Assembly (NCBI GenBank): GCA_013298565.1
Contig: JAAFIC010000030.1
Coordinates: 1 to 35,414, forward strand
Direction of reading: 5' to 3'
From: Alphaproteobacteria bacterium
GTDB lineage: Bacteria; Pseudomonadota; Alphaproteobacteria; Elsterales; Elsteraceae
Length of the DNA: 35,414 nt
The notes beneath the pieces are model-generated. The model had not been told where the DNA came from. It saw only the letters and a list, made by a program, of their open reading frames with translations, and searched no databases. A program made the translations under genes and the position numbers. Numbering within the stretch: the stretch's first letter is position 1; each line of letters starts with the position of its first letter. Below are positions 27,149-34,309 of this stretch, in pieces.

Positions 27149-28504
27149 TCAACTGGCGGGAACGGTCACGCAGGCGTTTTGTTGACGGATAAGTGCTTGG
27201 CAGGCATCGCGGGCGTCTTTCTCGGTCAGGCCAGCGATGCGGGCGCGGTAAACGCGGGCACCTTTACTATCCTTGCTTTCAGCAATGGCGATAGTGCCAC
27301 GCCCTAAAACCGCTTTTGCGTTGGCGCTGGCGGCTTGCGCCGCTTTTTGCGCGCTACTGTCTGTTGTGAAGGCCCCAACCTGAACCGCCCAACCCCCTTG
27401 CGGTTTTAACGCCACTGGTTGCGCCGTCGCCGGTTTAGGGTTGGCTTGCGCGCGTGACGTTTCGACCGGCGGGGGGCTGAACATCGGGGCTGCCGCCCGT
27501 CCAAGCGTTGCCGAAACCGGCGTGATCGTGGCGCCACTATTGTTGCGGGCCGGAAGGCGAGTATTGGCGGGGGTGGGAACCGGGCGGGTTTCTTCAGCCG
27601 CCGCAACCAGCGTGCCGCGCTTTGGCGTATAATCGGCGCTGGACGCGGTGAGGGTGCCGGAGAAGCCTGCATCCATCAGTTTCGCCATCAACTGATCGCG
27701 TTGGCCGGGGCTGCTACCGCCGAAAACCGCGCCGACCAAGCGCCGCCCGTCGCGCTTGGCCGAGGCGACCAGATTGAAGCCCGAGGCGCGAATGAAGCCG
27801 GTCTTAATGCCGTCCATTCCGTCGTACACATTCATCAAGCGGTTATGGTTCGGGTGAATGCGGCCCTGATAGGTGAAGTTCTTAGTAGAGAATAGCGGGT
27901 AGAACTCGGGGAAATCGCGGACAAGCGCGCGGCCCAGCACGGCCATGTCGCGTGCCGTGGTGATCTGCGCGTCGTTGGGTAAGCCCGAAGCATTTGCGAA
28001 CAATGTACTGCTCATGCCGAGGCGGCGGGCGCGCTGCGTCATTTGCCGCGCGAAGGCAGGTTCGGACCCGGCCATATTTTCGGCAATTGTGGCGGCGGCG
28101 TCATTCGCAGATTTGGTGACGAGACCCATAACGGCATCGCGCACCAAAATCGTAGAACCCGGACGCAAACCCAGTTTCGTCGGGTCTTGATCGGCAGCGA
28201 ACTGGCTCACCAGCAGCTTTTGATCCATCGACAGACGGCCCTGCTGAATGGCCTCGAACGCCATGAACAGCGTCATCATTTTGGTCAAGGATGCCGGGTG
28301 CCGAGGCTCATCGGCGTTATGGGCATAAAGCGCGGTGCCCGTGCTGTAATCCATAATGAAGGCAGCGCTACGATCCGGGGCGGCAACGGCAGTCGTCGTT
28401 GCCAGCAAGGCTGCGCCAAACAGCGTGGCCTTGGGAAGATAATGCGTTAAAACGCGGATTGCGGGCCAAAACGCTCCACGTTGCTTCATCTGGGTCTGAG
28501 CCAT
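27149..28504 (-). CDS. dacA: D-alanyl-D-alanine carboxypeptidase (PBP5/6 type) with SPOR domain
   Basis: A 451-residue secreted penicillin-binding protein that trims the terminal D-Ala from peptidoglycan stem peptides. A hydrophobic segment (TLFGAALLATTTAVAAP) serves as signal peptide. The serine-peptidase triad motifs are in place: Ser72-x-x-Lys75 (ASLTKMM), Ser132-Ala-Asn134 (KSANDAA) and Lys234-Thr-Gly236 (GIKTGF). After a Pro/Ala/Thr-rich linker the C-terminus is a SPOR domain (GGWAVQVGAFTTDSSAQKAA), which binds denuded glycan at the division site. The usual PBP5 C-terminal domain and amphipathic anchor are replaced by it, an arrangement seen in alphaproteobacteria. Likely acts during septation. 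Convergent with the soluble chemoreceptor gene. Confidence 0.92.
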   Translation of the reverse strand: MAQTQMKQRGAFWPAIRVLTHYLPKATLFGAALLATTTAVAAPDRSAAFIMDYSTGTALYAHNADEPRHPASLTKMMTLFMAFEAIQQGRLSMDQKLLVSQFAADQDPTKLGLRPGSTILVRDAVMGLVTKSANDAAATIAENMAGSEPAFARQMTQRARRLGMSSTLFANASGLPNDAQITTARDMAVLGRALVRDFPEFYPLFSTKNFTYQGRIHPNHNRLMNVYDGMDGIKTGFIRASGFNLVASAKRDGRRLVGAVFGGSSPGQRDQLMAKLMDAGFSGTLTASSADYTPKRGTLVAAAEETRPVPTPANTRLPARNNSGATITPVSATLGRAAAPMFSPPPVETSRAQANPKPATAQPVALKPQGGWAVQVGAFTTDSSAQKAAQAASANAKAVLGRGTIAIAESKDSKGARVYRARIAGLTEKDARDACQALIRQQNACVTVPAS

Positions 28505-28936
28505 TGGTCACTTCCGGGCTTGGTCTTACAGTGATCGGACTGTAGCAAGCACATTAGCAATTGTCTATAACCAATTGACTTCATTGATTCTCTCTCTGCG
28601 TTGGCCTTTTGATGGATTTGTTTTGGGCTTGTTCCGTTTTCGTCCGCCGTATTGCAGTGCGATATTTTCGGTTTTGGACATGAACAAACCTTGAGAAAAG
28701 CGCGCCCAAGAGCGCCTAAATTCGGCAAGAACCTTGATGTTTTATCTTTGTGTGCAGCGCACAAAAATTGCTTGACGGACGACTACGGATTCGGCATTGT
28801 TACGGGAATGGTGCATTGCAGCAGCGGGGCGGAAGCGATCCTGTGATCGTTTTTGCTCCTCAAATCTTAATCGCTTCTCGATGCTGCGGCAGCCGCCTTC
28901 CCGACGGACCAGAATCGAACCTCAAGGACTGGCACG
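28505..28936. other. Promoter region between dacA and the phasin gene
   Basis: No real gene; a 92-codon minus-strand frame (28486-28764) has no family resemblance and overlaps the dacA start. It must hold the divergent promoters of both genes. Three TGC-rich palindromic motifs and a -35/-10-like pair near the phasin side are listed separately. Confidence 0.5.
28651..28820 (+). promoter_or_regulatory. Phasin promoter with PhaR-like sites
   Basis: Three sites resemble the TGCA/TGC-rich motifs bound by the storage-granule repressor PhaR: TGCAGTGC (28653-28660), a perfect TGTGC-AGC-GCACA palindrome (28751-28763) and TGCATTGCA (28812-28820). Between the last two lie TTGACG (28772-28777) and CATTGT (28795-28800), 17 bases apart, a plausible promoter. 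PhaR control of phasins is well known; these particular sites are inferred. Confidence 0.42.
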
Positions 28937-29659
28937 ATGACGATATCCCGCAAGCCTGCGGCTTCTTCCCGCCGCCCCACGGCACGCCCCGCCCCGAAAG
29001 CCGTAGCGCCGGTCGCGGCGGCGGTGCCGACAGAGACCGTGGCGGTTTCCCCTCCGCCTGTGTTGGAAGTACCCGTGTTGGAAGTTGCCGCGCCTGTTGT
29101 CGTCCCGCCCGTTGTGGCCGAACCCATCGTTGTGGCCCCCGTTGTGGCCCCCGTTACGATCGAGACCGTTACGCCCAAGCCGGTTGCCGCTGTGGCACCC
29201 GTCTCCAAAACCACCTCTCCGTTTTTTCAAGGACTGACCAAGATGACCACGACCGAACACAGCTTCGCCGCCGCTAAAGAGCAGTTTGAGAAATTCAGCA
29301 AGAGCTTCCTGGGTGGCTTTGGCGATTTCGCATCGGTGGGCCGTGAAAACCTGGAGGCTTTTGTAAAGGCTTCGACCATTTTCGCCAAGGGCACGGAAGA
29401 AATCGGTAAGTCGGTTGCAGCGCTCACCCAGTCGCAAGTAGAAGCCTCGCTGGCCACCACGAAGGCGCTGATGGGCGTGACCAACTTCAAGCAAGCCATC
29501 GAGCTGCAAAACGAAGCCGCGAAGACCAGCTTCGATAAGCTCGTGTTTGAAGGTAACAAGATTACCGAGCTGTCGATGAAGGTCGCCAACGAAGCCATCG
29601 AGCCGATCCAGGCCCGCGTGACCGTTGCGGTCGAAAAGATCATGAAGCCTGCTGCTTAA
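28937..29659 (+). CDS. phaP: Phasin family protein with Pro/Val-rich N-terminal extension
   Basis: A 240-residue protein. The C-terminal ~150 residues are an all-helical phasin domain (FAAAKEQFEKFSKSFLGGFG, then EIGKSVAALTQSQVEASLAT and FDKLVFEGNKITELSMKVA), which coats polyhydroxyalkanoate granules. The first ~90 residues are a basic start (ISRKPAASSRRPTARPAPK) followed by Pro/Ala/Val-rich repeats (VAPVVVPPVV style), probably disordered; a basic Ala/Pro-rich arm could contact DNA, as reported for some granule-associated proteins. An internal Met (MTTTEHS, about 29243) could produce a short form without the extension. Monocistronic, with PhaR-like upstream sites and a strong terminator. Confidence 0.87.
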   Translation: MTISRKPAASSRRPTARPAPKAVAPVAAAVPTETVAVSPPPVLEVPVLEVAAPVVVPPVVAEPIVVAPVVAPVTIETVTPKPVAAVAPVSKTTSPFFQGLTKMTTTEHSFAAAKEQFEKFSKSFLGGFGDFASVGRENLEAFVKASTIFAKGTEEIGKSVAALTQSQVEASLATTKALMGVTNFKQAIELQNEAAKTSFDKLVFEGNKITELSMKVANEAIEPIQARVTVAVEKIMKPAA

Positions 29660-29678
29660 GCGCTTCACGCTCTCGATT

Positions 29679-29713
29679 AAACCCGGCGGGGGCCTCCCTT
29701 GCCGGGTTTTTTT
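29679..29713 (+). terminator. Intrinsic terminator of the phasin gene
   Basis: Stem AAACCCGGC (29679-29687) with GCCGGGTTT (29701-29709), then continuing T to 29713. Loop of 13 bases with further possible G/C pairing. Twenty bases after the stop. Confidence 0.92.
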
Positions 29714-29741
29714 ATGTCTAAAACTATGCCCCGCCCGCAGC

Positions 29742-29753
29742 AAAACTTTACGC
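29742..29753 (+). promoter_or_regulatory. Candidate operator for the MerR-family regulator, site 1
   Basis: AAAACTTTACGC lies 17 bases upstream of the MerR start. Its exact reverse complement occurs at site 2 in front of the acyl-CoA dehydrogenase gene. Two copies of a 12-mer in the two promoter regions suggest a shared regulator. Confidence 0.4.
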
Positions 29754-29769
29754 CACGGGAAACTTCAGT

Positions 29770-30192
29770 ATGCTGCCCCCTATGAGCAGCTATTCCATCG
29801 CGCAATTAACCGCCGAGTTCGACATCACCCCTCGGGCGATTCGCTTCTATGAGGATCGCGGCCTAATTACCCCGCGCCGTAATGGCAACCGCAGGGTCTA
29901 TTCCCCGCGTGACCGGGTGCGCCTCAAACTTATCCTGCGCGGCAAGCGGCTTGGCCTGTCGCTGGATGAAATCCGCGAAATCATCGACATGTACGATACC
30001 GAGACCGACGCGGGGGACGGCCAGCGCGCGCAACTCGATCTGCTGCTCGATAAAATCCGCAAACGCCGCCAAACCCTGATGGCACAAAAGCAAGATATTG
30101 ATGTGTTGCTGGATTTCATGGACCGGGTGGAAGCCGATTGTACGGAAGCCTTGATTGCGCTGGGCGATAGTGGCAAGCTCGCGGTAAAGTGA
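29770..30192 (+). CDS. MerR-family regulator, LiuR-like
   Basis: A 140-residue regulator. The N-terminal winged helix (YSIAQLTAEFDITPRAIRFY, then EDRGLITPRRNGNRRVYSPR) and HTH-to-coil transition (LKLILRGKRLGLSLDEIREI) are typical MerR. A long dimerisation helix follows and ends without a metal-binding cysteine cluster; the single Cys (DCTEAL) is near the end. LiuR, a MerR protein, controls branched-chain amino acid and acyl-CoA breakdown genes in proteobacteria and often lies directly before isovaleryl-CoA dehydrogenase, as here. Start 29770 has a weak GGGAA ribosome site; 29782 is an alternative. A shared 12-base motif is present upstream of this gene and its neighbour. Confidence 0.83.
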   Translation: MLPPMSSYSIAQLTAEFDITPRAIRFYEDRGLITPRRNGNRRVYSPRDRVRLKLILRGKRLGLSLDEIREIIDMYDTETDAGDGQRAQLDLLLDKIRKRRQTLMAQKQDIDVLLDFMDRVEADCTEALIALGDSGKLAVK

Positions 30193-30197
30193 CGTGC

Positions 30198-30209
30198 GCG
30201 TAAAGTTTT
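30198..30209 (+). promoter_or_regulatory. Candidate operator for the MerR-family regulator, site 2
   Basis: GCGTAAAGTTTT, the exact reverse complement of site 1, starts five bases after the MerR stop and about 100 bases before the isovaleryl-CoA dehydrogenase start. Confidence 0.4.
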
Positions 30210-30310
30210 CGAGCGAACGACGTGCCGTGCGGACGGGTTAACCCCGACAAAAACGGCAAGAAGCGCTCTAAACCTTTCTGCGAACTGCCCCCAATGCGCG
30301 AGACCCGACC

Positions 30311-31480
30311 ATGCCGAATGATTTTCCGTCGCTGAATTTCGCTCTTGGGGAAGAGTTGGAGATGCTGCGCGCTAGCGTTCGCAGCTTCGCTATCAACCGC
30401 ATCGCCCCCATCGCCGCCGAAACCGACCTGAAGAACGAGTTTCCCGCCTATCTGTGGCGCGAAATGGGCGATCTCGGTATTCTCGGCGTGACCGTGCCGG
30501 AGGAATATGGCGGCGCGGGCATGGGCTATCTCGCGCATACGATTGCGATGGAAGAGGTTAGCCGCGCTTCCGCCTCCATCGGCCTCTCCTACGGCGCGCA
30601 CTCCAACCTGTGCGTCAATCAACTCAAGCTAAACGGCACCGACGCGCAAAAGCGCCGCTACCTGCCCAAGCTGCTCTCAGGGGAGCACGTTGGCGCGCTC
30701 GCCATGTCCGAATCCGGCGCGGGGTCCGATGTCGTGTCCATGCGCCTGCGCGCCGATAAAAAGGGCGACCGCTATGTGCTGAACGGCACTAAAATGTGGA
30801 TCACCAACGGCCCAGACGCCGACACGCTCGTCGTCTATGCCAAAACCAACCCAGACGCTGGCGCGCGCGGCATGACCGCCTTCATCGTGGAAAAAACCTT
30901 CAAAGGCTTCCGCACCGCCCAAAAGCTGGACAAACTCGGCATGCGCGGCTCCAATACCTGCGAGCTGGTGTTTGAAGACTGCGAAGTGCCGGAAGAAAAC
31001 GTGCTGAACGCCGTCGGGCGCGGTGTGAACGTGCTGATGAGCGGCCTTGATTTCGAGCGCGTCGTGCTCGCGGGTGGCCCCATCGGCATTATGCAAGCCT
31101 GCCTAGATGTCGTCATCCCCTACCTGCACGACCGCCACCAGTTCGGCCAGCCCATCGGTGAGTTCCAACTGATGCAAGGCAAACTCGCCGATATGTACGT
31201 AACCCTCAATGCCAGTAGAGCCTATGTTTACGCGGTGGCGGGCGCCTGTGATCGCGGCACCGTCACCCGCAAAGACGCTGCCGGCTGCATCCTCTACGCC
31301 GCCGAACGCGCCACCTGGATGGCGCTCGAAGCCATCCAATGCCTCGGCGGTAACGGGTATATCAACGAATACCCGACGGGGCGATTGCTGCGGGATGCGA
31401 AACTATATGAGATAGGGGCGGGCACGAGCGAGATTCGCCGCTGGCTGATCGGGCGTGAGTTATTCGCGGAGACGGCCTAA
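30311..31480 (+). CDS. ivd: Isovaleryl-CoA dehydrogenase
   Basis: A 389-residue FAD acyl-CoA dehydrogenase of the leucine breakdown pathway, oxidising isovaleryl-CoA to 3-methylcrotonyl-CoA and passing electrons to ETF. The fold motifs are clear: [27 protein letters not shown] and [20 protein letters not shown]. The catalytic base is placed as in isovaleryl-CoA dehydrogenases: Glu249 in [19 protein letters not shown], while [12 protein letters not shown] near the end lacks the glutamate used by medium- and short-chain enzymes. This specificity feature makes the call stronger than a generic acyl-CoA dehydrogenase. It follows a LiuR-like gene. Normally further liu genes would come next, but an accessory block intervenes. 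Confidence 0.93.
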   Translation: MPNDFPSLNFALGEELEMLRASVRSFAINRIAPIAAETDLKNEFPAYLWREMGDLGILGVTVPEEYGGAGMGYLAHTIAMEEVSRASASIGLSYGAHSNLCVNQLKLNGTDAQKRRYLPKLLSGEHVGALAMSESGAGSDVVSMRLRADKKGDRYVLNGTKMWITNGPDADTLVVYAKTNPDAGARGMTAFIVEKTFKGFRTAQKLDKLGMRGSNTCELVFEDCEVPEENVLNAVGRGVNVLMSGLDFERVVLAGGPIGIMQACLDVVIPYLHDRHQFGQPIGEFQLMQGKLADMYVTLNASRAYVYAVAGACDRGTVTRKDAAGCILYAAERATWMALEAIQCLGGNGYINEYPTGRLLRDAKLYEIGAGTSEIRRWLIGRELFAETA

Positions 31481-31517
31481 ACTCGGAACCGTTGGTCTGA
31501 CTGCTGGATATACCCCC

Positions 31518-32693
31518 ATGTTTCTCGAAAGCATTCACCTGCAAGGCTTTTTGTCCTTCCCCCCGGATTCGCCGCCGATTCCGCTGAAGGCGCTGAACGT
31601 GTTGATCGGGCCGAACGGGTCGGGGAAGTCGAATATTTTAGAGGTGTTTTCGGTACTGCGGGCGGCACCCAGCGATATTTCGATGGCGTTTCGACGGGGC
31701 GGGGCTGCGGCAGAATGGCTTTTCGCCGGGGATCAGCGTCGGGAATACGCAACGATCCAATGTGACTTAGCGTCTCCCTTGTGGTTGAGTTCCTATACGC
31801 ACAACATAGCACTCCACGAAAACGCTGAGAAAATTAGTTTGTATGGGGAGTCGATTGCCGACCCCTCTATTTCACATAAAGCGCTTCCCTATAAAATGCT
31901 TGAAGGTAAGGCTCATATTCTGCCCGAACACACTGCATTAATTCAAAATAATGATCGATCTCAAGATGAGTATGAGGCGATTTCTGTTCTTACGGGGCAA
32001 TCTGTTCTAAGCCAAATTAAAGACAGGATGCGGTTTCCGTTTCTCGCGCATATTTCGGGATTTTATGAAGAGATTAGTATCCTATCCGATTGGTCGTTTG
32101 GTCGCCGTTCCGCTTTTCGTCGCGCCAGCGAGACAACGACCATTTCGCATCGCCTTTTGGACGATGGCAGCAACTTACCCGTTTTCGTGAATGAGGTTTT
32201 ATTTCGCAAAGAAGTAGAATTAAATCGCGCGATTGAACGCTTTTTACCGCGTTTCAGTGGGATTAAAACGCGCGTATTCGATGGGTCCGTGTCGCTGTAT
32301 CTGGTTGAACGAGGTCTTCAACGCCCCATTCCCGCTTCCCGACTCTCCGACGGAACCTTACGTTTTCTGGCCATTGTTGCCACACTGCTGCACCCGGAGC
32401 CACCGAGCCTCCTATGTTTAGAGGAGCCAGAACTCGGAATGCACCCGGACGCGGCGGCACTCCTCGCCGAACTGCTGGTTGAAGCATCCCAGCGGATGCA
32501 AATTATTGTTACCACGCATTCGGACTCTTTTCTCTCTGCGCTCACACGCCACGATGTGAATGTGTTGGTCACGGAGAATTTCGGCCAGGGAACGGAAGTA
32601 ACCCAAGTTGACCAGGACCAACTCGCGTCGTGGTTGGACGAGTACACGCTGGGCGATTTATGGCGTATCGGCAAGATCGGCGGTAATCCATGA
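31518..32693 (+). CDS. AAA/RecF-like ATPase of an ATPase-DUF4276 pair
   Basis: A 391-residue SMC/ABC-like ATPase of the AAA_21 type. Walker A is LIGPNGSGKSN at residues 30-39; a signature-like SRLSDGTLRFLAIVA precedes Walker B LLCLEEPELGMHP (about 298-310), with the switch His in VTTHSDSFL (about 331-339). The middle holds a helical insertion. The C-terminal YTLGDLWRIGKIGG segment is conserved in ATPases paired with DUF4276. Start 31518 begins at the expected first strand; a GTG at 31455 would overlap the ivd gene. The stop overlaps the DUF4276 start (ATGA). Base composition dips in the central part. Paired OLD-like ATPases are often anti-phage sensors; that role is inferred here. Confidence 0.86.
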   Translation: MFLESIHLQGFLSFPPDSPPIPLKALNVLIGPNGSGKSNILEVFSVLRAAPSDISMAFRRGGAAAEWLFAGDQRREYATIQCDLASPLWLSSYTHNIALHENAEKISLYGESIADPSISHKALPYKMLEGKAHILPEHTALIQNNDRSQDEYEAISVLTGQSVLSQIKDRMRFPFLAHISGFYEEISILSDWSFGRRSAFRRASETTTISHRLLDDGSNLPVFVNEVLFRKEVELNRAIERFLPRFSGIKTRVFDGSVSLYLVERGLQRPIPASRLSDGTLRFLAIVATLLHPEPPSLLCLEEPELGMHPDAAALLAELLVEASQRMQIIVTTHSDSFLSALTRHDVNVLVTENFGQGTEVTQVDQDQLASWLDEYTLGDLWRIGKIGGNP

Positions 32694-33322
32694 TCTCAAA
32701 ACGGCGAACCCTGGAAATATACATCGAAGGGGGCGGGGCAACGCCGCGCCAACGCGCGCCCCTGCGTGTGGCCTTTACGGCGCTGTTTGCCGAAGTCTCG
32801 GCAAAGATTGAAAAGAAGAACTGGAAACTGCAACTCACGCTCTTGGGAAGCGGATCGGAAGCCTTCAAAGCCTTTTCCGCCGATGCACGCAGGCTCAAGC
32901 ATGGCGACGCGCTGCTGTTGCTTATCGACGCCGAATATCCCCTCTCAACCGACCCCCTGGAGCATATCCGTACTCGCCTGAAATGGCCGACCGACGGGTT
33001 GCCGCCGGAGGATATTCACCTGATGGTGCAAACGATGGAAACCTGGCTCGTGAGTAATCCAACCGCGCTCGCCGATTTCTACGGCCCCGGTTTCCGCGCC
33101 GATAAACTGCCGCAGCGTACCGCGTTGGAAGAGGAGCCAAAAGCCGATTGCCTGCACAAACTCGAACAGGCCAGTGCTGGCGCGCGTGCAGGCAAGTATC
33201 ATAAAGGCGACCATTCGGCAAAACTCCTAAAACGCCTCCGCTGGTCAGACATCTGCACCCGCCTACCCAGCGCCGCCCGCTTGCACCAGCGCGTCGCTCT
33301 TGTCACCGGAGTAACAGAATGA
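32690..33322 (+). CDS. DUF4276 family protein, probable TOPRIM-like partner
   Basis: A 210-residue protein coupled to the ATPase by a four-base overlap. The DUF4276 pattern is complete: EIYIEGGG near the start (Glu13), LLLLIDAEYP (Asp80 and Glu82), a HLMVQTMETWLVSNP block (residues 110-124), YGPGF, and YHKGDHSAKLL (170-180). The early Glu and the later Asp-x-Glu in strand-end positions recall TOPRIM nucleases such as those of OLD proteins, which use such acidic residues to bind metal, and I infer the protein may cut nucleic acid under control of the ATPase. No experimental function is known to me. Confidence 0.82.
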   Translation: MISKRRTLEIYIEGGGATPRQRAPLRVAFTALFAEVSAKIEKKNWKLQLTLLGSGSEAFKAFSADARRLKHGDALLLLIDAEYPLSTDPLEHIRTRLKWPTDGLPPEDIHLMVQTMETWLVSNPTALADFYGPGFRADKLPQRTALEEEPKADCLHKLEQASAGARAGKYHKGDHSAKLLKRLRWSDICTRLPSAARLHQRVALVTGVTE

Positions 33323-33375
33323 CCATCCTGGAAGACGCCACCTTGCGGTAGGCTGATCGAACGGGGGCTGGTGTC

Positions 33376-33420
33376 GCGGGGCGCTGCCCCGCACCCCGCC
33401 AGGGGGAGGCCTCCCCCTGG
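33376..33420. repeat. Double-hairpin GC-rich repeat element
   Basis: Two adjacent hairpins: GCGGGGC (33376-33382) with 33386-33392, loop GCT; then the perfect 22-base palindrome 33399-33420 (half CCAGGGGGAGG). Similar GC-rich paired palindromes are scattered between genes in alphaproteobacteria. It marks the junction between the DUF4276 gene and the AT-rich DUF2971 gene and may also end the first transcript. Confidence 0.7.
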
Positions 33421-33453
33421 ACCCTAGGCTTCTTGACTGAAGAGGATATTGAA

Positions 33454-34290
33454 ATGACTTTTGATGTTGACCAACGGTTCAGTGATTGTTCGTCAGATAT
33501 GGGAGATTTTGAATTTTTTCATTATACTTCAGTTTCTTCTTTGTTAAGTATTATAGAATCTCAGAAAATTAGATTTACTCATATCGGCGCATTGAATGAT
33601 GCGGACGAAATGATGCGTGGATTGCATTTGTTAGAAACTCATTTTCCCAAAAAAGATTTTTCTCTACTTCACTTATATATAGGAAATTTTAAGAACAGAC
33701 TTCGCTGCGCAGATTATAAAAATTCTATTCTTCCTTTTGTTTTTTCGCTTTCAAAGGAAAATGATAATCTCCCCATGCTTCGAGGGTATGCAAAAGATGG
33801 TGCTGGGGTGATCATAAAATTTAACAAATATTCCATAGAAAATATAAATAAAAATTTATATTTTCAGTCTTGTGCTTACTCTAATAATTATGTTCATAGC
33901 AGTTTAACTGATGGTTTTATTGTGAAATTTATTGATGCAATGTATGAATTTTACCAAGGAAAAAGCATTGATGATAATCAAGGAATAGAATTTCTTGGAA
34001 ATGCTCAGAGAGCTATAGCGATTGCAGCGGCATCAATAAAAAATTCTGATTTCAAATATGAAAGAGAAATTAGAGGAATTTTATTTCCTAAATCAGAAGA
34101 TATAAAGTTTATAGAGAGAGATTCGAAGATAGTTCCTTATGTTGACGTACCTATAAATCAAGATTGCATAACAGAAATAATTGTTGGGCCAAAATTTCCT
34201 GATGAGAGTTTCAATTTTCTAAAATTGATCGGTCCAAATAAATTGAAAGAAGGAATGCCTATATCGAGAATTTCAAGCTCGTATCGCTAA
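33454..34290 (+). CDS. DUF2971 family protein, AT-rich, probably horizontally acquired
   Basis: A 278-residue soluble protein. The DUF2971 pattern is visible: FFHYTSVSSLLSIIESQKIR at the start, then THIGALNDADEMM, a middle LPMLRGYAKDGAGVIIKF, and FKYEREIRGILFP with TEIIVGPKFP late. His23, Tyr112 and Glu203/Glu205 recall the H-Y-E arrangement of some ADP-ribosyltransferases, but this is only a guess. AGAGGA seven bases before the ATG at 33454 sets the start. Codon use is strongly A/T biased, far from the neighbours, a clear sign of transfer. It follows a hairpin repeat and precedes the thiolase by 19 bases. DUF2971 proteins often occur in accessory and defence regions; function unknown. Confidence 0.8.
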   Translation: MTFDVDQRFSDCSSDMGDFEFFHYTSVSSLLSIIESQKIRFTHIGALNDADEMMRGLHLLETHFPKKDFSLLHLYIGNFKNRLRCADYKNSILPFVFSLSKENDNLPMLRGYAKDGAGVIIKFNKYSIENINKNLYFQSCAYSNNYVHSSLTDGFIVKFIDAMYEFYQGKSIDDNQGIEFLGNAQRAIAIAAASIKNSDFKYEREIRGILFPKSEDIKFIERDSKIVPYVDVPINQDCITEIIVGPKFPDESFNFLKLIGPNKLKEGMPISRISSSYR

Positions 34291-34309
34291 TTCTCTGGAG
34301 CCAGACACC

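Noticed and set aside
28486-28764. A 92-codon minus-strand frame upstream of and overlapping dacA
   Set aside because: It overlaps the dacA start in another frame, has no recognisable domain and covers the expected promoter region.
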